From positions 140,404,001-140,468,000 of the forward strand of contig NC_084468.1 of the NCBI RefSeq assembly GCF_027409185.1: 64,000 nucleotides of DNA, in the 5' to 3' direction. Shown here in pieces: positions 1 to 12,703 of this stretch (within the stretch, counting starts at the first letter, position 1; each line of letters opens with the position of its first letter). The notes below the pieces were generated by a model. It worked only from the letters and a program-made list of their open reading frames with translations. It was not told the origin of the DNA and ran no database searches. Origin of the DNA: Cynocephalus volans (Eukaryota > Chordata > Mammalia > Dermoptera > Cynocephalidae). Position numbers and translations under genes: made by a program.

Positions 1-2145
1 CATTTTAAAATATTCCCCTAAATGTTTCAGATGCACGGACAATATTCATCCTTCCTTTTTTTCAACTGATTTCTTTTTTAGTCCCTACCATATGCCCAGC
101 ACCAATACAGACATCAAAAATCAATGGTGGACACCAGCAGAAAAATCCCTCGCATACAGGAATTTACATTTTGGTGGCAATATTTAAATAACAAAAAAGT
201 AAACTAAAAAATAAAATATCTCATAGTAATGTGTTATGATGAAGAAGGAAAAACAGTGGAATAGGATAGTAACTAGCAGGGAATGTGGAGGGACTTTAGA
301 TAAAGTGATCCAAAGCAGTCTCTCTAAGGGAAGAATTCTTAGGCTGAGACCTGAATAATGAGGAACAGCCTGCCTTATAATGATCCAGGGGAAGAATAAT
401 CCAGATACCCAGGTAGATGAAACAGCTAACTCAAAGACCCTAAAGCAAGACCAAACTTAGCCCATGCAGAGAGGACAGTCGGTGTGAAAAGGAGAAAGAA
501 ACCATAGTGAATAGGAGTGGCCCATTCATGTAAGGTCAAAAGGTAAAGATAAAAACCTTGGATTTTATTTTAAGAACAATGGGGTGTCAGTAGAAGTTTT
601 GAAAGGGATACTTTCATGATCTAATTTATTTCTGAAAAAATCCGTCTGGCTACTGTGTGGAGAACAGTGTGAAAAGAGGCAGGGGCGGAAGCAGGAAGAG
701 CACGTGAGAGACAACTGCAATTCCCACCTGGCCGGGGCTCACACTCTGGAGGAAGAAGCAGAGATCAGAAGTTGACACATTCAGGATTGTTGTGGACAAA
801 GAGTCGCCAGCACTTTCTGAAGGTGGGAGGTGAGGGACAAAGAGAAAGAGAATCCTTTATCCCTAAGCAATGAGAGAACGCAAAATGAATTGTAAGGATC
901 AGAGAGAAGCTAAAGGAATTTTTTTAAGGAGAGAAAGAATATGTGGAAAAATGGTCATATCATCTAAGGCTTCTCTGCTTAATAATTCAATTCTAGAGGA
1001 ATGGTGCTTCCTCTTACCTGCCCCAGATGCACATCCAACTCATTTATTGGTCTAGTCTGCTGGATACAGATGGCTAGGGCAGCAGGTGGCCACTCACAGC
1101 AAGCCCAGGTGGCATCAGCAGAAACAGAGTATGACCAAAGAGAGAGAAAATGAATCCTTCTTCACGGCTTAACCCAATGACCTGAATTAGCGACCACCTC
1201 CCATCACAGCCTTCACTCTTAATTTGAGATGGAAGCATGGACAGAGAGAGGAAGTCAGGCAGGTAGCAACGTAAACAAAGTACCCACAGTGACTATACTC
1301 ATTAAAAGACAATCAGGAAAGACTTGGAGGGGGGGATGATCTGCAAAAGATTAAGAAGAGTATTAACTAGTTCTGATACACGTTTATATGAAAAGAAGAA
1401 AGGCATAAGTAAGTACCTCTCTAGTTGGTATCAGAGAGGGTCTTAGCATCAAAGTGGACCACACGTGACACTGAGCATCTCAGCATATTTGATCCATGGT
1501 GCTCACAATTTCGTGGACTGATGATTGATTTGATGGTACAGATTCCATGAAATATATGTTTAGTACAGCTGTTAGTTACAATAGAACAAACCTGCAAGCT
1601 AAGACCAATGGACTTAGAGAGAAGGGGAGTTCACATTCAGTACTGTGACTTCTGTGAAAGGCAATAATAAGAAGTCCTTTCACATCCTTCAATTTCATCT
1701 AATTATACCAAACAACCTGGGGGAAGAGTTACTAATCTCCATGCCCTAGAAGAAGAAACCGAGGCTTAAGAAACCTGTGCAGATCCCACAACAGTACACT
1801 GAGAGCTTCTAAGAATAACCTCCCCGCCACTTGGCAGCTGCACTTAACCTGTGCTGTGAACATGCAGTATGGGTGGGCAGAGCGCAGCACGCATTAGGGA
1901 CTGCTGTTATCTGAGGTTGTGGTAATTCCGAGAAAAGGCAAATGCAAGAAAACACAGCATTCAGACTTAAATAAGCCTCTTTGATTTTGCTGAGTAATAA
2001 GTAGTGTAGAAAAGCATTAAAATTAAGCTCAGGTAGATGTCATTAACAAAATAACAGCCACCATCCTAAAAAGGAATCAGTGGCCACTTAATTGTACCCT
2101 ACAGACATGCATTCATCCAACATCACGGCCCTGAGCTACCCCTTG
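1..2145. other. 5' flank of RXFP1 (putative 5' UTR/promoter side)
   Basis: No coding exon is recognisable here. Roughly 60-870 reads like an old mammal-wide interspersed repeat whose family I could not name. 870-2100 shows no repeat or gene I recognise. There is no CpG island and no convincing TATA box at a useful distance, so the transcription start cannot be placed. An in-frame TAA at 2089-2091 closes the reading frame just upstream of the first candidate ATG at 2107. Any 5' UTR exon further upstream would be invisible to this kind of reading. Confidence 0.5.
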
Positions 2146-2194
2146 ATGACATTCAGAGCACTTCTGATTCTTATTTTCCCCCAAAAGGTAAGAG
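2146..2194 (+). CDS. RXFP1: RXFP1 exon 1: signal peptide
   Basis: This exon encodes the start of the receptor and its secretory signal peptide, which directs the ectodomain into the ER. The chosen ATG gives MTFRALLILIFPQKVR plus the first base of a Val codon. It has a hydrophobic core (ALLILIF) and exactly 18 residues before the conserved His-Gly of exon 2, the same count as human RXFP1, and it shares the Met-Thr start. The donor is GAG|GTAAGA at 2195 and leaves phase 1, which fits exon 2. A second in-frame ATG at 2107 would add 13 residues (MHSSNITALSYPL) and has G at -3, a better initiation context than 2146, which has T at -3. A competing donor lies 7 nt upstream at 2188. Exon 1 is assigned by phase, length and hydrophobicity, because signal peptides diverge quickly. 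Confidence 0.72.
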
Positions 2195-2599
2195 GTAAGA
2201 TCGCCACTATACACCATGTTCAGTAAAACCTTGTCCAACACCTATAGCCTGTAAATGCCTTTGAAATTTGTCCTTCTGGTTGAAAATGGAAAAAAAAAAA
2301 GTCACAAGATTACAAGTCATAAACACACAGGTAAAATGGAATGAAATATCTTATAAATAATATGTCGCATTTAAAATTCTTTATGGCTTATACTCAGAAT
2401 TCTCAAAAGCTTAACACACATGCACTCACACACATTCGGTACCCAGGTAATTTCATATTTACTAAAAACTGTGTGGGTATATGCCCAAATAGCAGGCAAA
2501 TGGGGAGTCAAATATCCTCTAAACAGTAAAAATTTTAAAACTTGGAAACTTTACAAATCATTTCAGCTACAAGTTAAAAGGATAAAAATATTTACCAAA

Positions 2600-3250
2600 A
2601 TTATTTTTTTAAAAAACACGTTATTTTGAAATTTTTCAAACATCAAAAATATTACAAAAGTAGTACCATGAACACTGATACACCTTTCACCTGGATTCAC
2701 CGATGGTTAATATTTTCCCACATTTGCTTTGCCTCCCTCATCAAACTTATATTTCTTTTCTTGCTAAATGACTTGAGAGTAAATTGCACACATTAGGAGC
2801 CTTCACTCCCAAGTATTTAATCATGTATCTCCTAAGAATTACATTCTTTTAGCCCCCATATAATAACTAAGTGCAAGAAATTTAGCATTGATGAAATAAT
2901 ACTATTTAATATAAAGTCTATATTCATAGTTCATCAACTGGCCTAATTATGTCCTTTAAAGAAAAAAAATGATGCTTTTTCTAAGCCAGGCTCAAATCCA
3001 AGATCCCACCTTGCATTCAGCGGTCACAGTTCTATAGTCTCCTTTAGTCACTCATATGTGAAGAATGTGGACCAGTTGTTCTGTATAATATTCCTCAATT
3101 TGTCTGATCCAAGTGTACTTTTTTATGTATAACTAAATGTACATCTTTTGCAAACATAAGACTTAACAAAAGTTGTCACAGAAATACAGTGGAGGAAAGC
3201 TACGTGTGTGTTTGGGAGCTGATATCCTGTAAATGTGTCTCCTCACATTT
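2600..3250 (-). mobile_element. Old L1-like 3' fragment (antisense)
   Basis: The text resembles the reverse complement of old mammalian L1 3' regions. It has a recognisable stretch on needing a few accessory bases around 'caaacatcaaaaatattac' followed by a 'cacctggattcacc' phrase. Divergence is high and the edges are uncertain. Recognition is from memory of the family. Confidence 0.4.
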
Positions 3251-3504
3251 GCATCAATTTTTCTTTAAACTGATGACTTCCTGTTTTCATTTCTCACTAA
3301 TTGTTTTTGGCTAATCTTCAAATAAACACATTACACTTATCTATCCTGACTAACTTTCAAAGTCATTTCTAAAGTCTTAACCCTAAACCCCACACCTCGC
3401 CTTCACCTTTTGACAATCATTTTCTGGGTTTCTTTATCTGGATACACTTATAGGTTTTTTTACTCCCCTCCAGGGTAGAGTTTGCCTGGCCACTTTCACC
3501 AATC

Positions 3505-3960
3505 CCTTCTGCGTTAGTTAGAAATGCATTCTAGGTGCAACAAACAGAAAGACCAAACAAAGTGGCTTAAACAAATAAGAATTTATTTTTGTCACACAAA
3601 CACAGTCCAGAAGTGCTTGCTGGCACTGGATCAGCTGTCGGCCGTGCCGTGAGGGTCCTCGGCTCCTTCTGTCTTCCCTACTCCAGCATCCTCCGTGCAC
3701 TGGTTTTTATGTTACAGTTATCTCCTAGTGGATGGAAAGACTGCTGCTGCAGCTCCAGACAAGGAGTCCATGTTCGAAACAAGAAGAAGGGGAAGAGCAG
3801 CATAAAGCTGAATCTTTCCCTTTTTTATCAGAAAAGCAATAGAAATGTCTCCAGAGAGTCCCCAAGAAGATTTCTGCTTCTTAGATCTCACTGGTCAGAA
3901 TTTGGTCACATTGACACAGCTAGCTGTCAAAGAAGCAGGACACCTGGAAGCATGATGCCA
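3505..3960 (-). mobile_element. Ancient interspersed repeat, family unresolved
   Basis: This is a recurrent mammalian repeat pattern: 'gtggcttaaacaa' followed by a T-rich 'aatttattt' stretch, then 'gctgctgcagctcca' and a purine-rich 'aagaagaaggggaag' tract. It has the look of a degraded old element. It also explains the 159-codon open frame at 3589-4068, which is not a gene. Confidence 0.35.
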
Positions 3961-5049
3961 TTACTGCTGAGGCCAGTCATCTCATCTACTTGTACGGAAG
4001 CCATTGTCACTACAAACACACTGGGGGTTCCATCATCAGAGGAAAAGGGGAAAATGGACAATGGGTAGGCAAATAACATTTTCCCTGAGTTCTCCCAATC
4101 AGTACGTGTGTTTATTTATTCCCTACTTCTTCTCTATTCTATTCTCTATTTCTTCTCAGTTTTCCTTCATTTATCTTCTCTTCCCACTACTTCCTCTTGA
4201 AAATAAATTGTCAAACTGTTTTTTATTAATGTTCCATGTTCCACCTAAAATTAAATAATATTATAATAGCTGGTACTGCCTCCTCCTTTGACATACGAGG
4301 AAACCTGAAATCCAGTAAGACAATGTGACGAAAATTTGCCCATCGATTTAGGGGGATACCCAAGAATAAAACATAACTCTGCTGAATATCAACAGCGTGG
4401 TATCTGCCACTTAGGATAGCTGGGGCATATTTTTGCATCATGCTCTGTTTAGTCCCTTTTGCCCATACTTTGAGCATTTAAATATGAAGTTCCCCATAAG
4501 GTTTGATCAAAGTTTAATCAATTTAGTTGTTTAATTCTGGTAACCTCTCTGAAGAGGAGAACTAATGAGAGTACTTTATTTTCCTCTTTTTTATTTACTT
4601 CCTAGATATAAAGGAAGGAGAAGCTAGGGTAATAAACCATTGTCTTCATGGGAAATTATTGCTCCTAATGAGCCATGAGTCTGAGTTTATAAAGGTGCCA
4701 TCTCCAACATTGCTATCGAAAAACAACTGAAAAATGTCTATTTACGTGCATCATGTTTGTCTCTGATCTTGTGAGAAAATATCTTGGAATGTGCTGGACA
4801 ACACAAACATAAAATATCCTGCTGAAGCAGCAACTCATCCTTGCTCTGGAGGATTTCAAAAGAGAGACAGATCACCCAGAACAGAAATAGCAAAGAAGTA
4901 AGTTGGAAGGCATAACTGATCTTGATCTTGATCTATGTAAAACTTATGTGAAAAAGAAGATATACAGGGACAATGTTGTAAGGTCAAAAAAAAGGGAGGC
5001 AGAAGTATATGATTTTTCAGGGGCTCATAAGCAAGTTGATACGGGAGAC

Positions 5050-5290
5050 TAGTAGAAGCACAGCAGTTCAGAACACATGTTCTGGAATCAGGCAGACCTG
5101 GGACTGAATCCCATTTCTACCACTTCCTAATTCTGTGACCCCCCAAGCAACTTACTCTTCTATGCCTTAGCTTCCTAAACTGTAAAATCATGATAATATC
5201 AACACTTATTTAATGGAGTTATGAGGATGAAGTGAAATAAGGCATGTAAAGTGCTAGCCTAGTGCCTAAAATGTATTAAATGCTCGCAAA
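5050..5290 (+). mobile_element. MIR SINE
   Basis: The order of phrases follows the MIR consensus: an exclusion-type 5' part ('ttctggaatcaggcagacctggg'), then 'tctgtgacc', 'actgtaaaat', 'aatggagttatgaggat', and a 3' tail 'agtgctagcctagtgcctaaaa'. The copy is diverged, as expected for this mammal-wide family. Confidence 0.7.
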
Positions 5291-5329
5291 TATGAAGAAG
5301 AAAAAAAAACTACTGACCAGAGTAAAAGG

Positions 5330-5965
5330 TTAATGTAAAGTAGATTGTGCACCTAAGTGTTCATCAACAGATGATGGATAAAGGAAATGTGATGTATATA
5401 TATGCAGTGGAATAATATGCAACCTGAAAAAAGAAGCAAATTCCATCATTTGCAACATCATGAACCTGGAGGACATTATGCAAAGAGAAATAAGCCAGAC
5501 ACAGAAAGACGACTATTGCATGACCTCACTTATATGTGGAATCTTAAAAAGTCAAACTTATACAAATAAAGAATAGGATAGTGAATACCAGGAGCTGGAG
5601 GGGTAGGGACAGGGGACAGGGGTGGAGAGATATTGGTCAAAAGGTGCAAAGTTTCACTCAGACAGGATGAATAAGTTCCAGAGAGCTATTGTACAGCATG
5701 GTGACTATAGTTAATAATAACATCGTTTAATTGAAAATTTGTAAGGGAGTAGATTTTAAATGTTCTCACCACAAAAAAAATTGATAAGTATGTGCGATAA
5801 TGAATATGTTATTTGGCATGATTTAATCATTCCACAATGTAAACATATATCAAAGCATCACATTGTACCCCATAAATATATACAATTTTTATTTGTCAAT
5901 TAAAAATAAATTTTAAAAAATTTTTAAAAATAAACAACACACACTCAAAAAAATTAAAAAAATAG
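5330..5965 (+). mobile_element. L1 3' end (5'-truncated LINE-1)
   Basis: The sequence follows the end of L1 ORF2 and the 3' UTR: 'gtgttcatcaacagatgatggataaag', 'agagaaataagccagacacagaaag', then 'gacctcacttatatgtgg' and an A-rich tail near 5900-5965. It carries stops and is a dead 5'-truncated copy. It lies directly downstream of a MIR. Confidence 0.8.
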
Positions 5966-8197
5966 GTTGTGACCAGTTGGGGATGCTTGTACTATATTAA
6001 AAATTTATCACCTAGACATAAGTTAATACAGATTGGAATCATGGGTGAGACAGTAGGAATGGAAATAAGGTGTTACATGGAAGAATTATTAAGAAGAAAT
6101 ACAACTGCCCTTGATTTAGGATCTTTATTTCTTGGCTGCACTACCAGCATAATCAATAAAACTGACTGTTATCACACCAGTGAGTAGGAAAAAAATGTGA
6201 AGGTTGGGTAGTCAAGAAAAGAGTTTTGTCATAGTTTGAGACATATACTAAAAAAATGTATAAATACAAAACACAAAAGTGTTTGGAATAGGTACAGTCA
6301 TTCAATAAGTGCTTACTGAATACTTATGTCAGGACACTGAGCCCTAACTAATGTTTATAGTAACTTCCCACCCAACTAAGGATCACTTATCCTAGACCCT
6401 CAAAAACTTTGATTATTGAAAACCCTGCATTAAAAAACAAAGAAAGAAAGAAAGAACTCTTGTTTCGGGGGGGGCTCTCATTTATAGCTTATTTTCTCTC
6501 CTTTTACACAGAAGTCTACCATGCCCAGTATCTACATTTTTAGCCACAGCAGGTTTAAGTAATAGATTCGAAATGGGGATTAGAGTAGTGAGACTAAAGA
6601 GGTGGACAGATTAATGATAGTGGAAGTGACAGCTGGTGAAAAAATGTGGAAAAATACTGTAAAAAAGTTGGCAGAATTCCAAAAGTGCAGGATTCTGTCA
6701 TCAAATTTATAGGACAAAAATCCCCACAAACTGCCCCTAAAGCCATTTTGTGTTATTCAACATGATATCCCAAATTTACAAATGAAAGGTCAATATGGTA
6801 TTCAGTAGACTTCCAAAACTTCAGAAGTAAAGCTAAACACAAAAATTATGTCAGAGACACCTATATAAAAATTTTTGACAAGTTTTACTAAAAAGGGGGA
6901 AAGAAGAAATGGGGATGTAAATGGCATGGGAAACAGGATCAAGAAAATATTTTTTGTTTTGTTTTGTCTTTTTTTAAAAAGGGATACATAACAGCATGGT
7001 TTTGGGCAGCTGGAATGATCCAGGAAAGAGGTAAACATTGATGTCGCTTAAGAGAGAAGGAAGAATTGCTGGAATGTGTTCTGAGAAGGAGAAAGGGGAT
7101 AGAATTGGAAGCGCAGGGTGAAGGACTGACCTCAGACAGGGGCAAAGACAGCTCTGGGAGACAGAGCATGTGACAGCAATCCATGGGGAGACGCGGTAGG
7201 GGACCGATGGGGTTCCTCTAATGATCTCAGCTTTATCACTGAAGCGGGAAGGTGGAAAAGAAGGTGCTGGATGTTTGAGGAGAGAAGGAATAATATAACC
7301 ATCTAGGAGACAGGGAGAGTAAGCGCAAGAAGGAGCAATGGAGAAGGGAACAATTTGCTGAGCAGCAGTAAGGATCCCCCAGGATCTGGGTCCCGGATTT
7401 AAAATGGAGCCCTGCTTTTCTCCTGCCAAGTTTAGCCACATAGCTGCAGGCCATGGAGAAACAGAGTTGGATGTCACCGATGATGTGCTTTTGCTGCAAA
7501 AGTGAATGATGCTTTAAGTCTAAAAGTGGTAAGTTTTAAAGGCTACAAGTCAACAAAAGCCATATTCATAAACCTGGACTCCTCTGCTTAGAGATCTATT
7601 TATGCATTCAAAAAGATTTACTAAATCAAGATATTTTGTGTATACAGAGGACACATCTCAAAATTTCAAATTTTGAAGTCTAAAATGTTCCTTTAAATAT
7701 ACCTTCTTTTAAACATCTGTTTATGTTATTCATAGATTCATGAAACTAATACAACCTGTCTGAAAACATTTTTTGGCTTATCCCTTTACTATTGGCAGTA
7801 TATACTAAAATTATCTATCCAGTTTTTCAAAACCTCCAGAGATTGTCTCAGTAACCCAATCCATGGTTTAATAATCCTTGTAATTAGAATTTATTTCTTA
7901 TAACTAACATGAATATCCTCCCTGGCATTAGTAACATAAACTGCAGCCTCTTTCCCAAGTTACTTGTCAAAAGCAATGAGCATCGCCACCTTTCAAGAGA
8001 TACAACAGCTGCACTGGTCCCTCTGTTGGATAATGTCCATCTACTTCTAAAATATCTTGAAATCAATTATAAAATTTCCACTAGAAGATAAGCAGCCACA
8101 AAAGTAACTGATTGCCTGTTCCACAATTGCCTGCCGATGTGTCAGCCATCTGCCGGCACTGAGCGTTTTCTCACTGATCATTCACCAACGCCTAGTC

Positions 8198-8397
8198 CAG
8201 GATTTCTCAACCTGGGCACCACTGACATTTCAGGACAGATAAATCTTGATTTGGGGGACTGTCCTGAGCATTGTGGAATGTTTAGCAGTGTCTCTGACTC
8301 TACGTACTAGATGCCCAAGTTGTGATGATCAAAAATGTTTCTAGACATTGCCAAATGTCCCCTGTGGTGTAAAATTGTCCCCAATTGAGAACCATTG
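8198..8397 (-). mobile_element. MER20 (hAT-Charlie nonautonomous DNA transposon)
   Basis: The 200-bp element begins CAGGATTTCTCAACC and ends GAGAACCATTG, which are imperfect terminal inverted repeats. Its body matches the reverse complement of MER20, including 'ctagacattgccaaatgtcccc' in the 3' half. It is bounded by a perfect 8-bp duplication GCCTAGTC (8190-8197 and 8398-8405), the duplication length expected for hAT transposition. The copy appears full length. Confidence 0.87.
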
Positions 8398-10955
8398 GCC
8401 TAGTCCCACCTTGTTTCAAAAGGTCTAAAGAAAACTAATATTACATATCAACGATTTTTTATCTTATAACTATGAAATCATGTTTTTACACATTTAAATG
8501 ATCTGTAAATAGCTTTAGATTATTTTTTATTATTAAAAGAATACTCACTTTTAAAAAATCCAAATTTTTCTAAGGATATGAACTAAAAAGTAAAAACCTC
8601 CTTTTCTCCTGCCATTATTGGTTCAACTTCCCAAAGATAATCATAGTTTTATAAACACAGGTATATATACCCCTTATTTTATATGAATAGCATCAAATTA
8701 TATAGACTGTTCTTCAACATACTTTCTGTAACAAATGCCTTGAACATCTTATTAATCAGTAAATTTATACCTACTTAATGTTTTCAAATTCTTAAACTGA
8801 ATATCTACATGTGCAATGAATATATAGTTCTGTAATTGTACCGTATAGTTTAATAATTCTTTATTAATAATTATATTTTTGTTTCAAATAGTTGTTGATA
8901 GCCATCATTAAAGATAGAAATTCTCTTTAAAAATAAATGAGTTAAATGTAGGGAAAGTTCTTCTTTGTGTGTGTTTCCCTTTTTGTTTTGCTTAAAATAG
9001 AAATATTCCATATTTTCTATGGATTGTAAAAAGGATTGCAAATGCTGGGAATAAGTCAGAGAGTCAGAGAGCCCAATGAAACCTTTATTTTAGTGCTTGC
9101 AAAAGTCATAGCTGTACAGAAACGCTATGAACATTTTCATTAAATGTACCAATTATACTCATCTACTTTATTTTAAATTTAAATAAATAAAATTGTCTTT
9201 AATTCAGTGACTACACTGATGATGTCAGAGCAATGATGTTAAAATTTACCATATTAACATTTAATGTTGTTACAGAATGAGGGTTATAATTTCCTGAGTT
9301 GCTGTTTCCATGAACTCCCCAGACACTGTTGTAAATGCTTGTGCATTTCTGTCAAGGTCTGTAAGACAGTAAAAAGCTCAGTTTATCACATTAATGATAA
9401 ATCATTAGGAACTTAGCTTCCAAGACATGTTTATTGAAACCTTTAAAATTTTAGTTTTGAGAGAGAGATTCACGATTTAAATCTAACTCAGGTCAAATCA
9501 TGTCTTCCAAAAAAAATGATAGCCAGCCATAGCATAGTCAACTTACTGTATGGAAAAGGTGCAATTTCCTTAAAACTGCATTTTAAAAATGTTTCACTGT
9601 ACTTGCTCTTTGGCTTTGGCCCTTAAATTACATTGAGATCCAAATAAGGCCAATGACAAAGCCACAACAGCTGCACAAAGCCTAGGCCATTTTTTTCTTC
9701 TCTGCACACCACAGGTCACACCCCATGAAACGCATACACTGCATACACACATTTTTTTAGGCATAGGAGAATGGCAATAGTTTATTCTCTGAAAGGAAAA
9801 AAAAAACAGAGCCACTGGTATTCACTTAGTACTTGTATCTCACTTGACAATTAGGATATATGACTATTCTTCTGTTTTTCCATCCACCTAATCGCAAAGG
9901 ATTTCCAGGAGAAAGAAAAGAAGGTTTAAGTGCTTCATCAAAAATGTTTCTGCTGTTGTGATTCAAATTATGAAGCATTTTTTCCAAGTTGCTCCCAAAT
10001 TTTTGACTGTAATATATCTAGGTTCTTATATGTTGGAGTAATTTTTCAGTTATGATATTTTTTAATTAATTGAGAAATTTCTTAAATTAGGAATGATTTT
10101 CATATGAGATAAGAGTATTCAAATTCAGACTTGTAATTACAAAAATCTAATTCCAAGTACCACTAAAGCATGATGCATTGATATCAGCATTAAATATTAA
10201 CTTGCTCCACACTCGTAGAGCCAAATGCCTCATCCCTGTCACGGGTTCATCACTGTCTACTGCTTTGCTAGAGCTCTGCTACGTGCTTAAATTCAGTGCT
10301 GAGTCTACTTTGCTACCCAGTCTCTGAGGAAATTATCAACTTCCTGGTTCCAGTGCCTTACAAATCCCCAGGACATAGATATATTTAGATATATTAAGTA
10401 TTTTATTTGATCTGAAAGCCTTCAAAAACTTACTGAGAAATACATTTACTCATCAGCCATATATTTCCCCTGTAAGGTAAGCCTAGCAATTTCTATACCA
10501 CATCCCATTTTCTTAAACTTTTCTGTCTCATCTCTTTATTCCTTATCTGAAAAGAGCTTCCTATTGCCTTTAGGCCTAAATAAGTTTAATTAAAGAATAG
10601 GCCCAAAAATAATGATTCAAGTGAAGCCATCATCTTCCTCACTGCTGTCCTCATCCTTTTGCTTTCATGCTTGGTGTGGGCACTTGCAAATGCACACACA
10701 TCCACGAGGAATATAGACAGAAAGTGAAAAGTAGTTGTTTCCCCCAAGCAGGCTTCACATCAAGAAATCATTGAACCTTTCTTATTTATAGCCAAATGAC
10801 ACAAAACTACCTCAACAGAGATTTTCAGTTGAGTGTAGCCTATCAGAATTGAGGAATGGGTAGAGTGGGGGCACGTAGGGTTTAACATAGCATATTCAAT
10901 ATTTTAATATATGTTTATATTTGGAAAAACTATTCTTTATTCTTTTCTTAATAAC

Positions 10956-11592
10956 TGTTACCAACCCACACTAAGTCAGGATTAGCTCACCCGCCACAGT
11001 AAAGCCAATACACTAACACCAGGATTGCAGTAATGGAAAGACAGGTGTTTATTGCAAAGCACCAAGCAAAGAGGATGGGTAGCTCATGCTAAAAACCTGA
11101 GCTTCCTAATTGCCTAGTGACAAAGGTTTATACAGGATAAAATCCTGAGTGGGGGTCTTAGTGCGAGATCCACTCATAAACAGCACTGATTGGGTGCCAG
11201 GTGTGCAATCAAGTTATGCTTAGAATCTTCCCTCCAGTCTGGGGGCTATATTCTGATGGTCAGCAGGTAGTCGTGAGTCTCCTTTAGAGGAGGTCTTGAT
11301 TTCTGGAAAACAACTCAGCAGACATACGTCAGTGATATTATCTATTTCCCTCCCCGCAAAAAGGGGAATGCAAAGTCTTGTGACTCTGACGCAGATCTAT
11401 AGTTATTGTTACTTATACCTGGTGAAACTTTCCAACCTTTGTATGCAACTGCTTTGTTTTATCCTTTTATTTTAACTACAGTGACTACAACCATTACAGT
11501 CACTAGCTAGTATATTACATATTAACTGAATGCCAGTAACTCAAGGACTATGAAATTTTCCATCCCATTTTTCAGGGGCCTGCTCAGCCTCA
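10956..11592 (-). mobile_element. Solo LTR of an ERV1-like (gammaretrovirus-like) element
   Basis: On the minus strand the 637-bp unit starts TGAGGCTGAGCAGG and ends GGTAACA, so it has TG...CA ends. It is flanked by a 4-bp duplication TAAC (10952-10955 and 11593-11596). In sense order it has a U3-like region, a TATA-like GTATAAACC, then an AATAAA polyadenylation signal in GCAATAAACACC, followed by a short U5. No internal retroviral genes adjoin it, so it is a solo LTR left by recombination. I did not match it to a named family. Confidence 0.72.
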
Positions 11593-12194
11593 TAACTACA
11601 AAAAATAAAGCAGGACCAAATTTTTATCGGTGGGGAGCCACAAAAGATACATAATCTTAAGCAAGGTAGATATTCCCCCCTATGGAAAATACATCAGACT
11701 CTCAGGGAAGTTGTGTAAAATATATTTGGTCATCAAAACTGGGCATAGATTTTAAAAACTTGAGAAACCCTGAATTTATATGAATTGTACAATAGGCTGC
11801 TGTTGGTTGTGTACAGAAAACTGAGCTTCTGGGTGTGGAAAATTCATAGACAAAAGAAAGTAATTGAAGAAGCACGCTAAATGGTCAGTACATTTAAAAC
11901 TTCTCAATACATTTATGAAATATATTGATTAGAGAACCAATCGATAAGAATAATGAGGCCAAACGGATGAACACCAAATTTGAACTAGAATTTATAAGAG
12001 AGAGCTATAGTAATATCAGCACAAAAGAGAATTTGAAATCTGGCTTTTCATTTAAATAGAGCTGGAAGGATGGTTATCCAAGATCTGTTTTGAAGAAAGT
12101 TAACCTGGTTGCATAAGTTAACATGCTTACAAATTACACTGTGTTAAAATTTTTATATATTTAAAGAAGTTTATCACAAGTTTAAACTCAATTG

Positions 12195-12296
12195 CCTTTT
12201 TTCTTTTTTGGTGGCTGGCCAGTAGGGGGATCCAAACCCTTGACCTTGGTGTTAAAACACGGCACTTGAACCAACTCATTTAACTGGCCGGTCTGT
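12195..12296 (-). mobile_element. tRNA-Ile-like SINE monomer (CYN-like)
   Basis: The reverse complement reads GGCCAGTTAAATGAGTTGGTT, then AACACCAAGGTCAAGGGTTTGGATCCC, which are the A-box and B-box regions of an isoleucine-tRNA-derived SINE. A short A-rich tail appears as T-rich DNA at 12195-12210. Flanks share TCAATTG (12188-12194 and 12297-12303). The A box is decayed, so it is not a tRNA gene. Confidence 0.75.
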
Positions 12297-12703
12297 TCAA
12301 TTGACTATTTTAAATTGTAATTAGTATCTGTTATACTTTGATTGCCTAATTTTCTTAAACATTAAAAATATTCTAAACTCCCCATAAGTACAGATTATTC
12401 CTACATTAAAATACAGTACCAATACTGAACATTTTATTAATTTTATTCTCTTTATATTTAATTCTAAAATTTATCCTGGTTGAAAATACACATATTCATG
12501 AGGGAGAATTTTACCATAGCAGATCAACAGAGGCTTCATCTCAAACCAGCTGAGGTTAATTTTAAACCAACAATCTTTTTTACTGGGACACAGTATCTCA
12601 AGTTTCTTATACCTGGGATGATTCTACCTGAAGTTTTAACAGCAAAGAACTCGAGTGCACACCCTTCAATGGCAGTTGGTCTCCAAGTCCAAAGTTAGAC
12701 CTA

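Noticed and set aside
3589..4068. 159-codon + strand open frame
   Set aside because: It lies in an old interspersed repeat and has no recognisable domain.
6974..7477. 167-codon minus-strand open frame
   Set aside because: It overlaps other open frames on the same strand in purine-biased, repeat-like DNA; no domain seen.
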